Shown here piece by piece: positions 36,796 through 48,169 of a stretch of DNA of 64,000 nt. Both the position numbers and the translations under genes were made by a program. The stretch is taken from the NCBI GenBank assembly GCA_036346275.1, contig CM070723.1, positions 32,494,176 to 32,558,175 of the forward strand. The letters run 5' to 3'. Each line of letters starts with the position of its first letter. Position 1 is the stretch's first letter. The stretch is from Otatea glauca. Lineage: Eukaryota > Streptophyta > Magnoliopsida > Poales > Poaceae. The notes beneath the pieces were generated by a model that was not told where the DNA came from, made no database searches, and saw only the letters and a program-made list of their open reading frames with translations.

Positions 36796-37900
36796 GCTGG
36801 CGTAGATCCCAAATTGAAACGGATCAAGGCCACTGACTTGCTTCCTTGGGCAATTATTGGCATAATGACCGAGTCCATGACAGTTGAAACATGTGACTCC
36901 TGCAGCTGGATTACTGGTCCTCTGAGGTGGATTGCTGTTGGTGCTGAGGTTGCGATTGCCTGAAGGAGCCGGGCGAGGTGCTGGTGCAGGGGTCCTGAAT
37001 GCATTCGGAGGAGTGAAACGAGCAGGCTGTTGAGCATTGGTTCTGACTCTATGCTGATGACTCTGATGGGCTCCATGCTGCATCATCTTTCTCTTACGGG
37101 ATTCTTCCAATTCACGGCGAGATTCCTCAATAAGCATAGTTTTATCTACAAGGTGCTGAAAATCTGCATAGTCATTACCAATGACTTGCACCTTTAGTCC
37201 TGGATTGAGTCCACGCTTGCACTTCTTTTGGCGAGCGTCATCTGTAGCTACATCCTCTGGAGCGTAGCGAGCAAGTTGAGTGAACTTATTGAGGTATTCA
37301 CTCACTGACATTCCTTCTTGCTTAAGCTCTCGGAACTCATTCTTCTTCATCTCCACTTTACCATCTGGAATATGGGAGTGGCGAAAAGCAGTGGAAAACT
37401 CTGCCCAAGTGATAGTCTGAGGGTCATCATGGCAAGATCAGAGTTCTCCCACCATTCACGGTGGTGCCCTCCGGTGATGAGCGGCATAGAGAACCTTCTC
37501 ACGATCGTAATCGAGCAATTGCAAGCTTCTTCTCAATGGAGCGAATCCAGTCGTCTGCGTCCAATGGTTCTGAAGAGTTGGAGAAAGTTGGCGGACGAGT
37601 CCTCATAGATTATGCTAGCTTGGATTGGAGACGAGCTTGAGGAGGTGCAGCAACAGCTTGGTTCTGCTGGTTAAATAGATTAGCTAGGGCAACTGCATTC
37701 TGGTTCTGTTGATTCATCATGTTGTTCATATTCTGCATCATTGTGTTCATTAGCTGAGTCTGAGCTGCCAGAAAATGTTCCATGTTCTGATCTGTCACTG
37801 CTGGTGGTGGCGGTGGTGCATTGGGATTGGAGTTGGTGTTGGCACTGGCACTGGCATCCACGGGTGAACTGCGACCGGCTCTAGAACGAGTGTCAACCAT
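36795..37900 (-). pseudogene. Gyp-2 gag, broken by stops and frameshifts
   Basis: The start MVDTRSRAGRSSP at 37900 (minus) is the typical N-terminus of this gag type, followed by an Asn/Gln/Met-rich stretch. A stop at 37610-37612 interrupts it, and the capsid-like part (DADDWIRSIEKKL, REKVLYAAHH, WWENSDL) is spread over three frames between 37600 and 37380. From 37356 one frame carries the rest of the capsid region and a CCHC zinc knuckle (CFNCHGLGHYANNC, near 36850-36893), which binds the element RNA. A long Pro/Asn-rich linker lies before the knuckle. Confidence 0.9.
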
Positions 37901-37904
37901 CTAA

Positions 37905-38460
37905 GATGCAGCACAAGGTTTGATAGGTAAGAGGGAAAAGCAGTAGAAAAGTGGTAAGATCATCTAGGGGAGAAGGTAATACCCAGGGACAAAAGAACAC
38001 AGCTGAAAGGCTTCAAATTTAAAGAGGCAAATAAAGCTTTTTCAACTAAAGGAATGGTTGCAACACCGTGCTTGGGGGCAGGTGTACAACATACCAGGCA
38101 CACAAGCAAAGAAAATCTTAGTATACACAGACTAAACATAACTAAACTGAAAAGGGGAAAACATGCTCAAACACCGTTGAGCACCAAAAACCTATCTCAT
38201 ATTGTAGTCTTCTTGGCAAACTCTGGATGGCTAGATCATCATCTTCCTTGATTTGAATCCTTGCAGAAGACTCGAGGCTTGGAGAAGTTTCATAAGATAA
38301 GATCAATTTAAATTTCGAATCAATGTTTTAGCAAAGGAAAGGAATAAGAACCTAAGAATAAGATGAGAGGAGACGAAAACTATTAAGTACAAATTTGTTG
38401 GTTGGATTTAGAAAATAATTTTGAAGAACATGCTAACTAGGATGCGACCTACAGTCGATA
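37905..38460 (-). mobile_element. 5' leader of Gyp-2 between PBS and gag
   Basis: Untranslated leader of about 550 bp. No gene was recognised. Confidence 0.75.
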
Positions 38461-38474
38461 TGGCTTTGATACCA
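38461..38474 (-). promoter_or_regulatory. Primer-binding site of Gyp-2 (initiator-Met tRNA)
   Basis: On the minus strand it reads TGGTATCAAAGCCA, one mismatch from the plant iMet PBS, starting 4 bp inside the 5' LTR edge at 38479. Confidence 0.85.
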
Positions 38475-38478
38475 TCTC

Positions 38479-41418
38479 TGTTGGGACCCGGATTTGCAAA
38501 TCCGAAACCCTCTGTGTATACTGCACTAGTCCAGGATCAAGCTAGTGCACACAGTGGAAACATAGATGAAATACCATTCCATACAACGAATTAACTAAGA
38601 AGAAGAAAATTATTATTAAATAAAGCAAACGACCTTATGGTCAATGTTTACACCGTTATGCCTTGAGGTCTTAAGAAACAAATACTATTGCAGCGGAAAA
38701 GATAACTTGAGCCATTCGACATGCCACAGGCAATCGTCTGGGAACGCCTTCCTAATCCACGTAGTCTTCATAGAATTCCTCCTCATGATATTCATTATCT
38801 CCTTCAAAGAATCGATCAACAAGGGCATAAAGCCGTGAGTACAAAAAGTACTCAGCAAGCCGTAGGGAATTGATGCAATATATTCATGCACGGCTTGACA
38901 AGGATGGCTATATGTTTCATTTGCAGAAAGCAATAACTTGAATTGAAATACAATAAATAGATTGAAAGCATATTTATGAAAAGATAAATAAATGATTGAT
39001 ACAACAATGATAGACAACAAAACAACAGTGAACTCCCCGTTCACATCCCAACAATTCCACATTCCACATTTTATGAAACACTCTATACCCCGTGTGAAAT
39101 TGCCGGGCTTGTCCATGACCGCGGACGCGGCTATTCGAATAGTTTTACACTCTGCAGAGGTTGTACAACTTTACCCACAAGACATGACCATCTCTTTGTG
39201 CAATCGATCTTAAGACACTTCCTTTGGTGTGTCGCAATGATATCACGACAAAGCCATTACAATGCACTGTCTAAACTCGGTACTGCCCGCTAAGGTTTCG
39301 CCCATTAGGGCCCCCTCTTGCGCCTTGCGAATCTACCCGTCCATCCCGGAACCCACACCACCAATTGGCAGTGCTCAAGGCTAGACATTGATCGTCCCAC
39401 ACAGAAAGAAAGAGCGTGGAGCCCCGGCCCGACCTGTAAGTCTTAATCAGTTAGGTCTGTCCCATTCCAGACATGTGGTAATACGGTTAGGCCCAGTTCA
39501 ATGGCGCACAAGATTAAGTCCTTAATTGTCTCAGGCAAGACATCCACATCCTGATGTGCTAGAAAGCCCCACTTTACTGCACGATCACTTGTCCGAGGGA
39601 AAACAATTCGTTCAACCAAGACCAATGGCAAACCCCGCCATGGTACAACAAATTTTACAACAGTAGCTAACGGCCACGATTCAATATCTCATTAAGTCAA
39701 GATTAACATTGTTCAATATGTGACATGAATCCCAACGTATATCTAAGCATGTCTAAGCATAGCTACGTAACCCAATGTTGGTATAATGATTATGTCCAAC
39801 TAGTAATGTCCCAACCTATGTTTAGCAATTGATACATGGCATACAATTAATCAAGGTGGCACAATGTCAACTAGGTATACATCTACTCCCATTAAATAAG
39901 CATTGATACACAAAATAGCATGCAATTGTAATAAAGTAAATTACTTTTGCAAACATAGGATCAATATGATCAAAGGTTACGGCTTGCCTTGCTGATCTAG
40001 TGCTGAGTCTTGGTCTTCAAAGTCTTCGTTCGCTCCCTCGGAATTAGCGTCTACCGAAAAAGAAGCAACGAAACCAAATAAATACAAAACAGAGACTCAA
40101 ACTAGCTGAAAACAGAAAATAAATGTATCTGGAAGATAGATCTTGATTTTATAAAAATTTAGAAACTTGAATCGCCTCAATCGGAGTTCGTATGAGGGAG
40201 AACAAGCTTCTGGAAAATTAAATCAGAGAAAAAGGCTGAAAATCAGAAATTCGGAATTTCTGGATTTATTTTTGTAATGGAAAATGATTTATTGCGCAAC
40301 GCTGATGTCATCCGGCTCTTGGTGGACTCGGTCCACGGCACGGGTTCGATTCACCGAGCACCCGGTGCACAGATGGCGTCAGCCCAGACGCGGCGGCTGA
40401 CGCGGACGGACACGTGTCACGCATCAGGAGGCTACGATTGGATCGGGCGGCTGAGAACAAGGCGCGGGCGGCGAAAAACATGGTGCGATCAGGAGCGTCG
40501 GTTGGCGATCGGACGGCCAGAACCCAGCGAAGACGGACGACGGCGAGCGGCGACGCGAGCTTACCGGCAACGAGGAAGACGACACGGCACACGGTGGATT
40601 AGCGCCGGATCAAGCGCAAGGCAAGATGAATCTAGACGACGACGTAGCGACGAGTTCGGGCGTACAAGCGGCAACGGCGAAGGTGGACCGACGGTGGAGA
40701 TCCGGCGGTGGAAGGCGTCGGATGAAGACGCAACTCCGGCGAGGTCGCACGGGCGGCGGGCGAGGTCTCTGGCAGTGAGAAAGAGGGCAAAAGGAGCAGC
40801 GCGGAGAGGGCATCCTCGGGAGGCGCGCGGCGGGTTAAATAGGAGTCTCGAGAGGCGGGCCCGACCCGAAGTCCGAGGACGACAGCGTGCGGCGGCAGGA
40901 CTGCGAGCGGCGCGATGGCTAGGTTTAGAGTTTCGCGGGCGCGGCGACGTGGCTGCATCGCAGCCACACACGCAGCGCAGATCCGACAGCGGTGGCGCGC
41001 ACGGGCTGGCTGGGCCGCGAGGCGAAGCTGGGCCGAGGTGTAGGCTGAGCGGAGCAGGCCGGGAAAGCGGGCTGAGCGGAGAAAAAAAAAGATGGGCCGG
41101 CTGGAATTTGGCCCAAAAGGCTTTTTGAGAAATAAAATCATTTTCCGATGTAGAAAAATTCTAGAAATTCAAATAAATTGAAATAAATTCAAATAAATAG
41201 CAAATAAATTCATAAAAATCCCTAAAAATACAGAAAAATTCCTTGGAGCACAATGAACCCAACTAAAACTGAAATCTTTAGTTTGATGAATAGTTTAGTC
41301 AAATTAAATTCTTTCATTAATGGAAAATTCAAATTAAGCTGGGATTAATTCAAGGAAAATGTAAATGGTTTATTTTTTGATTTCAAACATTCCAAAACTC
41401 AAATTTTGGGATGTTACA
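38479..41418 (-). mobile_element. 5' LTR of Gyp-2 (2940 bp)
   Basis: TGTTGGGACCC...GGGATGTTACA on the + strand, paired with 30400-33309. The minus-strand TATTTAA near 40840 is the likely TATA box, in a GC-rich U3. An open frame of about 280 codons on the + strand (40277-41128) and others on the minus strand come from GC-rich composition; they are not conserved in length in the other LTR. Confidence 0.9.
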
Positions 41419-41423
41419 GTGTA

Positions 41424-41735
41424 AAACAATAATCACGATACTTATGTTTTGTGTTTTATCTTCTAAAGGTCATTATTACTTTAAAGAAAGGTACCAAGCT
41501 CATCTAGTATAGCCGGAAAGGAAAACCCACGATCCGCTTGTTCAGACTTTCTAGTGTAAGTTCATCAGCATGCTCCTTTGATCTTGGCATGGATATATGT
41601 TCCAGAATGCTTCAATTATCATGTTCACTTTACATCTACTTGCTTGTGATTCTTCTGCAAACATTTCTGAGTTCAAATTTCACAATGCATGCTTTCATCA
41701 CCTACATGCTATTATCGTTACTATAATATGATCTA
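41424..41735 (+). other. CACTA-D sequence after Gyp-2, unassigned
   Basis: This is the continuation of the stretch at 30255-30399. A short GT-bordered, exon-like piece (about 41485-41555) may be more captured gene sequence, but no protein was recognised. Confidence 0.35.
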
Positions 41736-41739
41736 TGTT

Positions 41740-42062
41740 AGAGTTCACAATGCGTAACCTACGTCTCCCGTTCGAGAGTACTTTTTATGAATATGCCATT
41801 TCGGCACATTCATAAGCAAGCAGTCTCGAATTGTCCACGTTTTTTGGACAGTTCGAGGATATGTGGTTCGGGCAAGTTCCTGAGCTGTTGTATACCTCCA
41901 GAGTAGATTTCGGAAGCATCTCCGTATGGTGTTCTCCGGGTACACACCCCTCTTGACCTATTGTCGAGACATGTATCTGGAGAACAGCGGGGAGATGCTG
42001 CCGAAATTTTCTCTGGAGTTGTACAACGGCTTAGGAACTTGCTCAAACCACATATCCTCGAA
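41740..42062 (+). repeat. Inverted-repeat leader cassette 2 of CACTA-D, before TNPA/Ulp1
   Basis: It has the same order as cassette 1: CCTACGTCTCCCGTTCGAG, a small AT dyad, TCGAATTGTCCACG...GGACAGTTCGA (41826-41857), and long arms 41852-41944 and 41972-42062 (TTCGAGGATATGTGGTTCGG against CATATCCTCGAA). It lies about 250 bp before the start of the second gene. Confidence 0.85.
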
Positions 42063-42312
42063 TGGGATTAGGACCAAACCTATTTAGAGATTAGGGGTTA
42101 TCGTTGGTACGTATTTAGTTGGTCAACAGATAGACTTTTCTTGAAGATCATTCGTTCATCTATTACTGTACTAAAATATGTTAGAACAATTACATCTTAT
42201 TACTAATCTATTCAGCTACTGCTTTACATGATTTGTTGTGAAGTTTACAAAATAGGTACGAATTGCATTCTCTCATGTCAATATATGACCTTATCAGATA
42301 AGAAAACTCAAA

Positions 42313-45300
42313 ATGTCATAATTAGAGAGCATCGGCTCCTCGCCAGACAGAGTAGAAGGTGCTCCTGCGGGGCCGAGCCAAGTTCTAAATGTTGAGGGGC
42401 CGAGTAAGATGAGGAAGGCCAGAGGACCGAACAAAGGGGCCACAGAGAGAACACCGCAGGTTCTCCACTTCAATGCCACGGGGGTCTGCACGGGTCCTCC
42501 CAAGTATAAGGGGCGATACCGGTCATTCCTCAGTCAATTGGTGAGGGAGAGAGTGCCCATAACGATTAAGGATTGGAGGAAGGAAGTCAACGCCCAGCAT
42601 AAGAATCGGCTATGGGACGAGGTCAAGGGCAAATGGATTATAGAGAAGGAAGATGAATGCAACGCGAGGCGGTACGCCTTGAAGTGGATGGGTGTGGCCT
42701 TGAGACACTTCAGGGTCCTTATGCACAGTGAGTACGTACTGAAAGGTCGTACACCATTCGAGAGGTATCCGTTCGTGACTCCAGATGTTTGGGAGGAGTT
42801 CACGACGACGAAGGGTACGCTCGAGGTAGAGCAGCTGAGAGAGAGGAACACTGCTATCCAAAGGCACAACACGCACCCGCACCACCTTGGTACAGGCGGC
42901 TATGAGGGGAAGAAGGCAGAGTGGGTGTGACTAGCCGAGGAGTGCGCGAACTCCGGGACGACGATGCCTTACTCCCACATATGTGAGGAACGGGCTCGCA
43001 ACTGGGTATTAGCGAGGACAAAGAAAACCCCCGACGGGTAGCTTGTAGTCGCAAACCCCGCTACTGTGCTCGTCGTCTCTGCCATCGTAAGACATCTAAC
43101 TTAGTACATACAGTTGACCCAGCTTGTTGTATTTCAGATCTAATTCGTACTCGCTTATTGCAGGAGGAGGTAAGCCAGAGGAAAGAGCAAGGGACCTTCC
43201 AGAGCCAAGGGTCGAAGGATATCCTGTCGTCTGCGATCGGGAAGCCCGACCATAAGGGCCGAGTGCTTGCCGCAGGGTCGGGGCATACGAAGAAGTCCTA
43301 CTTCCAAGATGACGCTTCGAGTGCTAGATCAAGATCATGGGAGGCACGTGCGGAGCACCTCAAGGACACGCTCAGGGAGCAGGTGATCAGGGAGGAGATC
43401 AAGGAGGAGATGAGGGGGGAGATGATGGCACGTGAAGATGAGATAAGAGGGGAGATGATGGCACGTGAGGAGCGCCTGAGGGCCGAGATGATGGTGACGA
43501 TCTCTCAGAGTCATAGCCAGATGCCCTCGCCTCTTGTAGAGAAGCCTATGCCCCGACCTAGCAGCTGTGGTTCAAAAAATGATAAGACCGATCCCCAGCT
43601 GAAGGTAATAATTAATTTTTCCTAACTTACAGCTACAAGTGTAACTCCCACAATGTTTCTCCTCAAGTTGCGTATATCTTGCAGGCCCCTGCTAAGTGCC
43701 AGCTCACCACCCTGACGGAGGATAGATTTCCTGTTGAAGCTGCACGCGGGGTTGCATTTCCATGCAAGGAGACTGACACTGTGCATGGTCAGCCTTTGGG
43801 GAAAGGCTACATGAGGGTACAGGTCGACTACGTCCACGAACACTTCTTATCACATGTGCTCGAGTTCCCCCCCAACGAAGATATCAGCACTCTTGGGCAA
43901 GCACGCATGTCGTTCATCAAGTGGCCCACGACGGGTGTCGTACTCGTCAAGGTAAAAATCCCCCGCGTCTTCTCTACCATTCCAGTAGTACCGCAATAAG
44001 TTAAATATGTGCGTGCTTTGTAGGTTCCTACCGCACACTGCTTACTCCCCGCCTCCCGCTTCGCTCCCACCACCGTGATGAGTCCTATACAGAGTGCAGA
44101 GCTCACGTGTAAAAGGACAAGCACGACACCAACAGAACCACAAGAGGCCTCTGAGACTCCTTCTGCCAAGAAGGCAAAGCTGATAAAGGCCACAACGCCC
44201 CTTGAGGTACTTGAAAAGCCCACTACCCTCACCTCGAAGACTCCTTCGGCCCAGAAAGGAAAGTCAGCACAGGCCACAGACATGCCTTATGATTTTAAGG
44301 ACTACGTACATGGAAATCCCCTGCTTGCATCCAAAGAACTAAATGATCTAGGTAGGTGGACTCGCATGCTCCATGGATGGTACATTGATAAGGTGAATGA
44401 GGAAGAGCGTCGAGTCGACTTCAATGTGATGTATAAAAGGGTACATTTCCACCGTGACGAGAATGGGATATTCCCCGTCAGTTTTGAGGATCTGTTTCGT
44501 GTGTACCAATTAATAGCCGTCGATATTTCTACTTTACGATCTTGGACGCTGTGAGTATCGCACCATACATCATGAGCTGACGACTTTTATAAGATTTTGC
44601 ATTATGTTTTCTAATATCAACACGAGTTGCAGGGCAATGAGACAGCGAGCCGTGATGAATCAAAACCAAGTTGGGTTCGTCGACCCCGAGCTTGTGTCTG
44701 TGACCACGGCTAGGCTTCATCCGGTGTTCATTGCTGGCTACGTCAAGGGGGTATTGCATACTGAGTCGAAGAAGGACTTCGTTGTAATACCGTACCACGA
44801 GGAGTAAGTAGTACAAACCCTTCAATTACTTGTACGCACTTAAACCGTATGCGAACTTATTTCCTTGCACTACATTCCATTTAATAAGCAACCATTGGGT
44901 TCTACTCGTCCTCGTTCTGAGTAAAACACAGTCTATATTTTTAACTCAATCGAGAAGAGACCGATGGCTTACGCGATCAAGTGTCCTTTGTAGAAGTAAG
45001 TACATTACCGCAACCTAACACTTTCTGAATTTAACTATTTTTTTTGTACTCAATGGTATCTCTCCAATATATGTAGGGGTTTCTCGGACTATGTCGATGA
45101 AGGAGGGTTACACGATGACAAAAAGGGCAAGACGCTGGAGTATAAGCGATTCAAGGTACAAGTGCCTAGCATATATACGATAAATTTCTTCTGACATCTA
45201 ATCTTCGTGTGTAAATTTCTTTCTCTCTTCACAGTGTCATCAACAGGGCAGCGATGACCTGTGCGGCTTCTATGTCATGCAACACATGTTGGTTGTGGTC

Positions 45301-45512
45301 GGTGGCTCACACCTTTTTCCTAAGGTATATGTACATACAAATTTTGAAACTTAAATTCGTGCACTCATTTATATTTTGCAGAAGATCAATATCCCCCAAA
45401 AGAGCTTAGACAGCAAAGCACTCAACAATTTACGAGACCACTTATGCCAGTGGTACTGGTTAGAAGTTATATCGGAGGACGGTAGGTTTAGAGATCCTGA
45501 AGCGTCCTACTA
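42313..45512 (+). pseudogene. TNPA-like CACTA protein with C-terminal Ulp1/C48-type peptidase domain, inactivated
   Basis: This is a multi-exon gene. The ATG at 42313 is followed two codons later by a TAA; the frame then runs through a plant-transposase (PF03004-like) domain: GRYRSFLSQLVRERVPITIK, WDEVKGKWII, RHNTHPHHLGTGGYEGK. Further stops lie at 42928 and about 43039. Exon about 43164-43604 encodes an Arg/Glu coiled coil with a repeated RGEMMARE block. Exons 43685-43950, 44023-44551 (WTRMLHGWYID) and 44633-44803 follow. The peptidase part has NHWVLLVLV with its His near 44893, a block with Asn where Asp is usual (SIEKRPMAYAIKCPL, frameshifted), and QQGSDDLCGFYVMQHM (Gln and catalytic Cys, exon 45234-45325). 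The last exon is 45381-45512. TNPA proteins bind the subterminal repeats; the Ulp1 fold suggests desumoylase-like activity. Introns are inferred from GT/AG borders by eye. Confidence 0.85.
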
Positions 45513-45744
45513 GTCCATATGGAAACAATATTAATTGTATATGTCAATGTGATATATATGCACGTGTACTGATTGTTAAGCATATTTGTGTTTGTATATT
45601 GTGAACGAATGGGCTATATGTATTGTAATTTAAGTGTTCGTGTTTTGTGAATGTGATATGTGCATTCTGTGTTTTGTATTGTGAATGTGATATATATATA
45701 TGCCCATTGTTAATATGTGTTATTTTGGATTAAATGCAAAATTG

Positions 45745-46458
45745 AAACACCCCCATGAGGGTCATCAGAATCGGTTCTTATGTGGAACTGATTCTGATAA
45801 CCACATAATTGGAATCGGTTCTTATATATATATGATTCTGATGACGTCTCATCATAATCGGGTTTTTTTAAGAAAGCGATTGTGATGACCCTATCATTAG
45901 AATCGGTTCTCATGAGGAACTGATTCTGATGACCTCTCATCAGAATCGATTCGTTCAAGAAAGTGATAGTGATGACCACATCAGTAGAATCGGTTCTTCT
46001 ATGGAAGCGATTGTGATAACCATACCATTACAATTGGTTCTTGAAACAAAGCGATTGTGATGATCCATCATCAGAATCGGTTTTTTTAAGGAAGCAATTG
46101 TGATGACCCACTTATCAGAATCGGTTCCACACAAGAACCGATTCTAATGAGGGGGTCATCACAATCACTTCCTTGAAAGAACCGATTCTGATGAGCTGGT
46201 CATCACAATCGCTTCCTTGAAAGAATCGATTCGGATGACCCTTTATCAGAATCGGTTATTCTAAAAAACCGATTGTGATAATGTGTTCATCAGAATCGGT
46301 TTCAGCTAAGAACCGATTCTAATGAGACTTTATCACAATCGGGCCAGAACTGACTGTGATAACTCCACCTCATCACTATCTAAAGACTTCGTATCACCAC
46401 TTGAACCGACTGTAATGACAAAAAAGAACCGATTCTGATGTACAATTCTGTAGTAGTG
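45745..46458 (+). repeat. Right subterminal array and terminus of CACTA-D (TCAGAATCGGTT family)
   Basis: About fifteen units of CATCAGAATCGGTTCTT and complements (GCGATTGTGATGACC) lead to the terminus TTCTGTAGTAGTG at 46458. The core differs from the left array (GAAT instead of CTAT). Confidence 0.9.
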
Positions 46459-47029
46459 GAATACGAACCGCCAACCGGCAGTGATACCATATTTTGAAAA
46501 TTTAAATTACTTTAAATGAAAAAGTTGTCATCTACAAAGTTGTAGATCTCGTCGAGAGCTACAATTTTCATATAAATTTTATCTCCGTCCGACTCCGTAT
46601 GAAAAAGTTATGATTTTTCGAAAATGGTTGATAGCATTATTACTGCCGGTTGGGAATACGAACCGCCAACCGGCAGTGATACCATTATTTGGATATTTAA
46701 ATTACTTAAAATGAAAAAGTTGTCAACTACAAAGTTGTAGATCGCATCGAGAGCTACAGTTTTCATATAAGTTTTATCTCCATCCGACTCCGTATGAAAA
46801 AGTTATGATTTCTCAAAAATTATCAGCACTGTCGGTTCTTTTAAAAACCGGCAGTGATAGTATTACTGCCGGTTCAAGCAGTAATAAGGGATTTATCACT
46901 GACGGTTCATCAGAAAAAAGCCATTACTGCCGGTTTTCCATCCGAACCGGTAGTGATAATATTATTACTACCGGTTTTTGATGAATCGGCAGTGATATGG
47001 CGGCAAGAATCATTGATTCTGTAGTAGTT
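46459..47029. mobile_element. Right part of CACTA-C (196-bp repeats and terminus)
   Basis: Tandem units four and part of five run to about 46825, then TCACTGCCGGTT-type inverted pairs (46830-47000) and the mirror-image terminus. See 19717-47029. Confidence 0.85.
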
Positions 47030-48169
47030 ACGTCCTATTTTCATATAGTGAGAAAAAAGAAGATAACAAGGGCATTGACAAGTGGGGCTCAGTCAATTTC
47101 CAAGGGCAAACATGACTTTTCATCCCTTTCTTTCTCCTAAATTTAAAAATAATAATATGTCAATCGGTCCAGAATGTTCCATCAAATGACTATAATTTTG
47201 TGTTGTTCATCAATGAATTTGAGACATGCCTTAGTAAATGCCAACCAAGTGCGGTGTCCAGGAGAGAGACAATTTTGCCGGTTATAAATGGTAACTACTA
47301 CAATTTAGTAGATGCATTACAAGGTGTAAACTTAGATCTATTCGGCTGTCGTCACGAAATTTGCTAATATGTAGTTCCAGTCACCAACAACTATTGTCAA
47401 GTGTAGGATGTACTGATCTCTTTAATACATGTCAGATCGACCTATCGTACAATGCGTGGATTCTTTAATTGTTAGCGAACTAGTTAAGTTGTATACTACA
47501 TCTATCAGTTGAGCTCAATTGAGCTTCAGGAATCTCAGCAAGTGTGTCGTAACATTTTAAAAGTAGCTCTCATTTAGTTTTACATTCCTCCTGCAATCCT
47601 GATTTGGATGTCCATATATATACTCTTCATCTTGCTCACATTACAAAGATAGCATAGTACGTAACTCCCGCTTGCTGTTCTTGGTTTCATGACTCCCTTA
47701 GTTCTTGAAAATCGTCCAAATACACCATATAATTTGAAAGGAAAATAGTAATTTACTATTTACGTACGTAAAGTTCCGGCTAACAGGCAGTCATGATCAC
47801 ATGCATGTATGCTAAAGACGCATGTCCGGATGTAATTCGTGAAGCTAGAACCCGATGTGGATTGAAGAGACAAGCATATTTAGTTCCGAGACTGTGCATA
47901 ACAAAGGTCATTATGATTTATATTAAGTTTGGGACTTGCCAACATTAAAAAGAACTCACACAAGATGTATGCAGTACACTTCACTTCATGCATTGATCGA
48001 GCTTAGACAAGCACACAATCAAATCAAGTACACAACCACAAAATACGTACAAATATATAAGATGGAGGAGAAAGGGGCCTTTCAAGCTCCACTTATTTAA
48101 CCGTACTTCTTGACGCGTATATAGATATAGGCCGAAATGCAAATGGATAGTAGTACGTTCGATCACTCA
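47030..48169. other. Non-transposon DNA downstream of the DIR1-like gene
   Basis: This is ordinary AT-rich intergenic sequence with no open frame of note. The last few hundred bases before 48170 should hold the 3' UTR of the minus-strand gene. Confidence 0.5.

Larger units (their letters stand above)
30400..41418 (-). mobile_element. Gyp-2: Ty3/gypsy chromovirus-like LTR retrotransposon, degenerate (11,019 bp)
   Basis: Two long LTRs (30400-33309 and 38479-41418) flank gag-pol on the minus strand, with 5-bp duplications GTGTA at 30395-30399 and 41419-41423. The PBS is at 38461-38474 and the polypurine tract at 33311-33323. Gene order gag-protease-RT-RNase H-integrase-chromodomain and the chromodomain tail suggest the Tekay/Del lineage, which I infer from memory of the family. 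It inserted into CACTA-D after that element had formed. Multiple stops and frameshifts in gag-pol make it non-autonomous. Confidence 0.93.
20700..46458 (+). mobile_element. CACTA-D: complete-ended composite En/Spm element (25,759 bp)
   Basis: The left terminus CACTACTACAAAACGG (20700) and right terminus ...TTCTGTAGTAGTG (ends 46458) are flanked by GAA on both sides (20697-20699 and 46459-46461). The host tandem repeat reads through perfectly when the element and one GAA are removed. Inside, in order: subterminal array, inverted-repeat cassette, TNP2 gene, a second array, captured host-gene fragments, a small LTR element, Gyp-2, a second cassette, TNPA/Ulp1 gene and right array. Both transposase genes are mutated, so it is not autonomous now. 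Confidence 0.9.
19717..47029. mobile_element. CACTA-C: non-coding CACTA-like element, host of CACTA-D
   Basis: The left end AACTACTACAGAA (19717) and right end TTCTGTAGTAGTT (ending 47029) are mirror images, both with A in place of the first C of CACTAC. Both are followed inwards by TCACTGCCGG-type subterminal repeats (19738-19890 and 46830-47000). The interior is a 196-bp tandem repeat. Without the 25.8-kb insertion it is only about 1.5 kb and has no gene. No clean 3-bp target duplication was found. At 20015-20075 there is a stretch (GGACTCGAACTTGCGATCTG...) resembling the 3' half of a tRNA gene in reverse. Confidence 0.75.

Noticed and set aside
40277..41128. Open frame of about 280 codons on the + strand in the Gyp-2 5' LTR (and the shorter one at 32143-33040)
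   Set aside because: GC-rich U3 sequence is open in several frames on both strands, the two LTR copies differ in frame length, and there is no domain.
42313..45512. A host SUMO protease gene
   Set aside because: The Ulp1-like exons are part of a CACTA TNPA-type gene between CACTA ends, and a second copy lies in CACTA-E.
45745..46440. Evenly spaced repeats that could suggest a CRISPR array
   Set aside because: Units are inverted pairs of variable spacing at a CACTA end in a plant genome; no cas genes.
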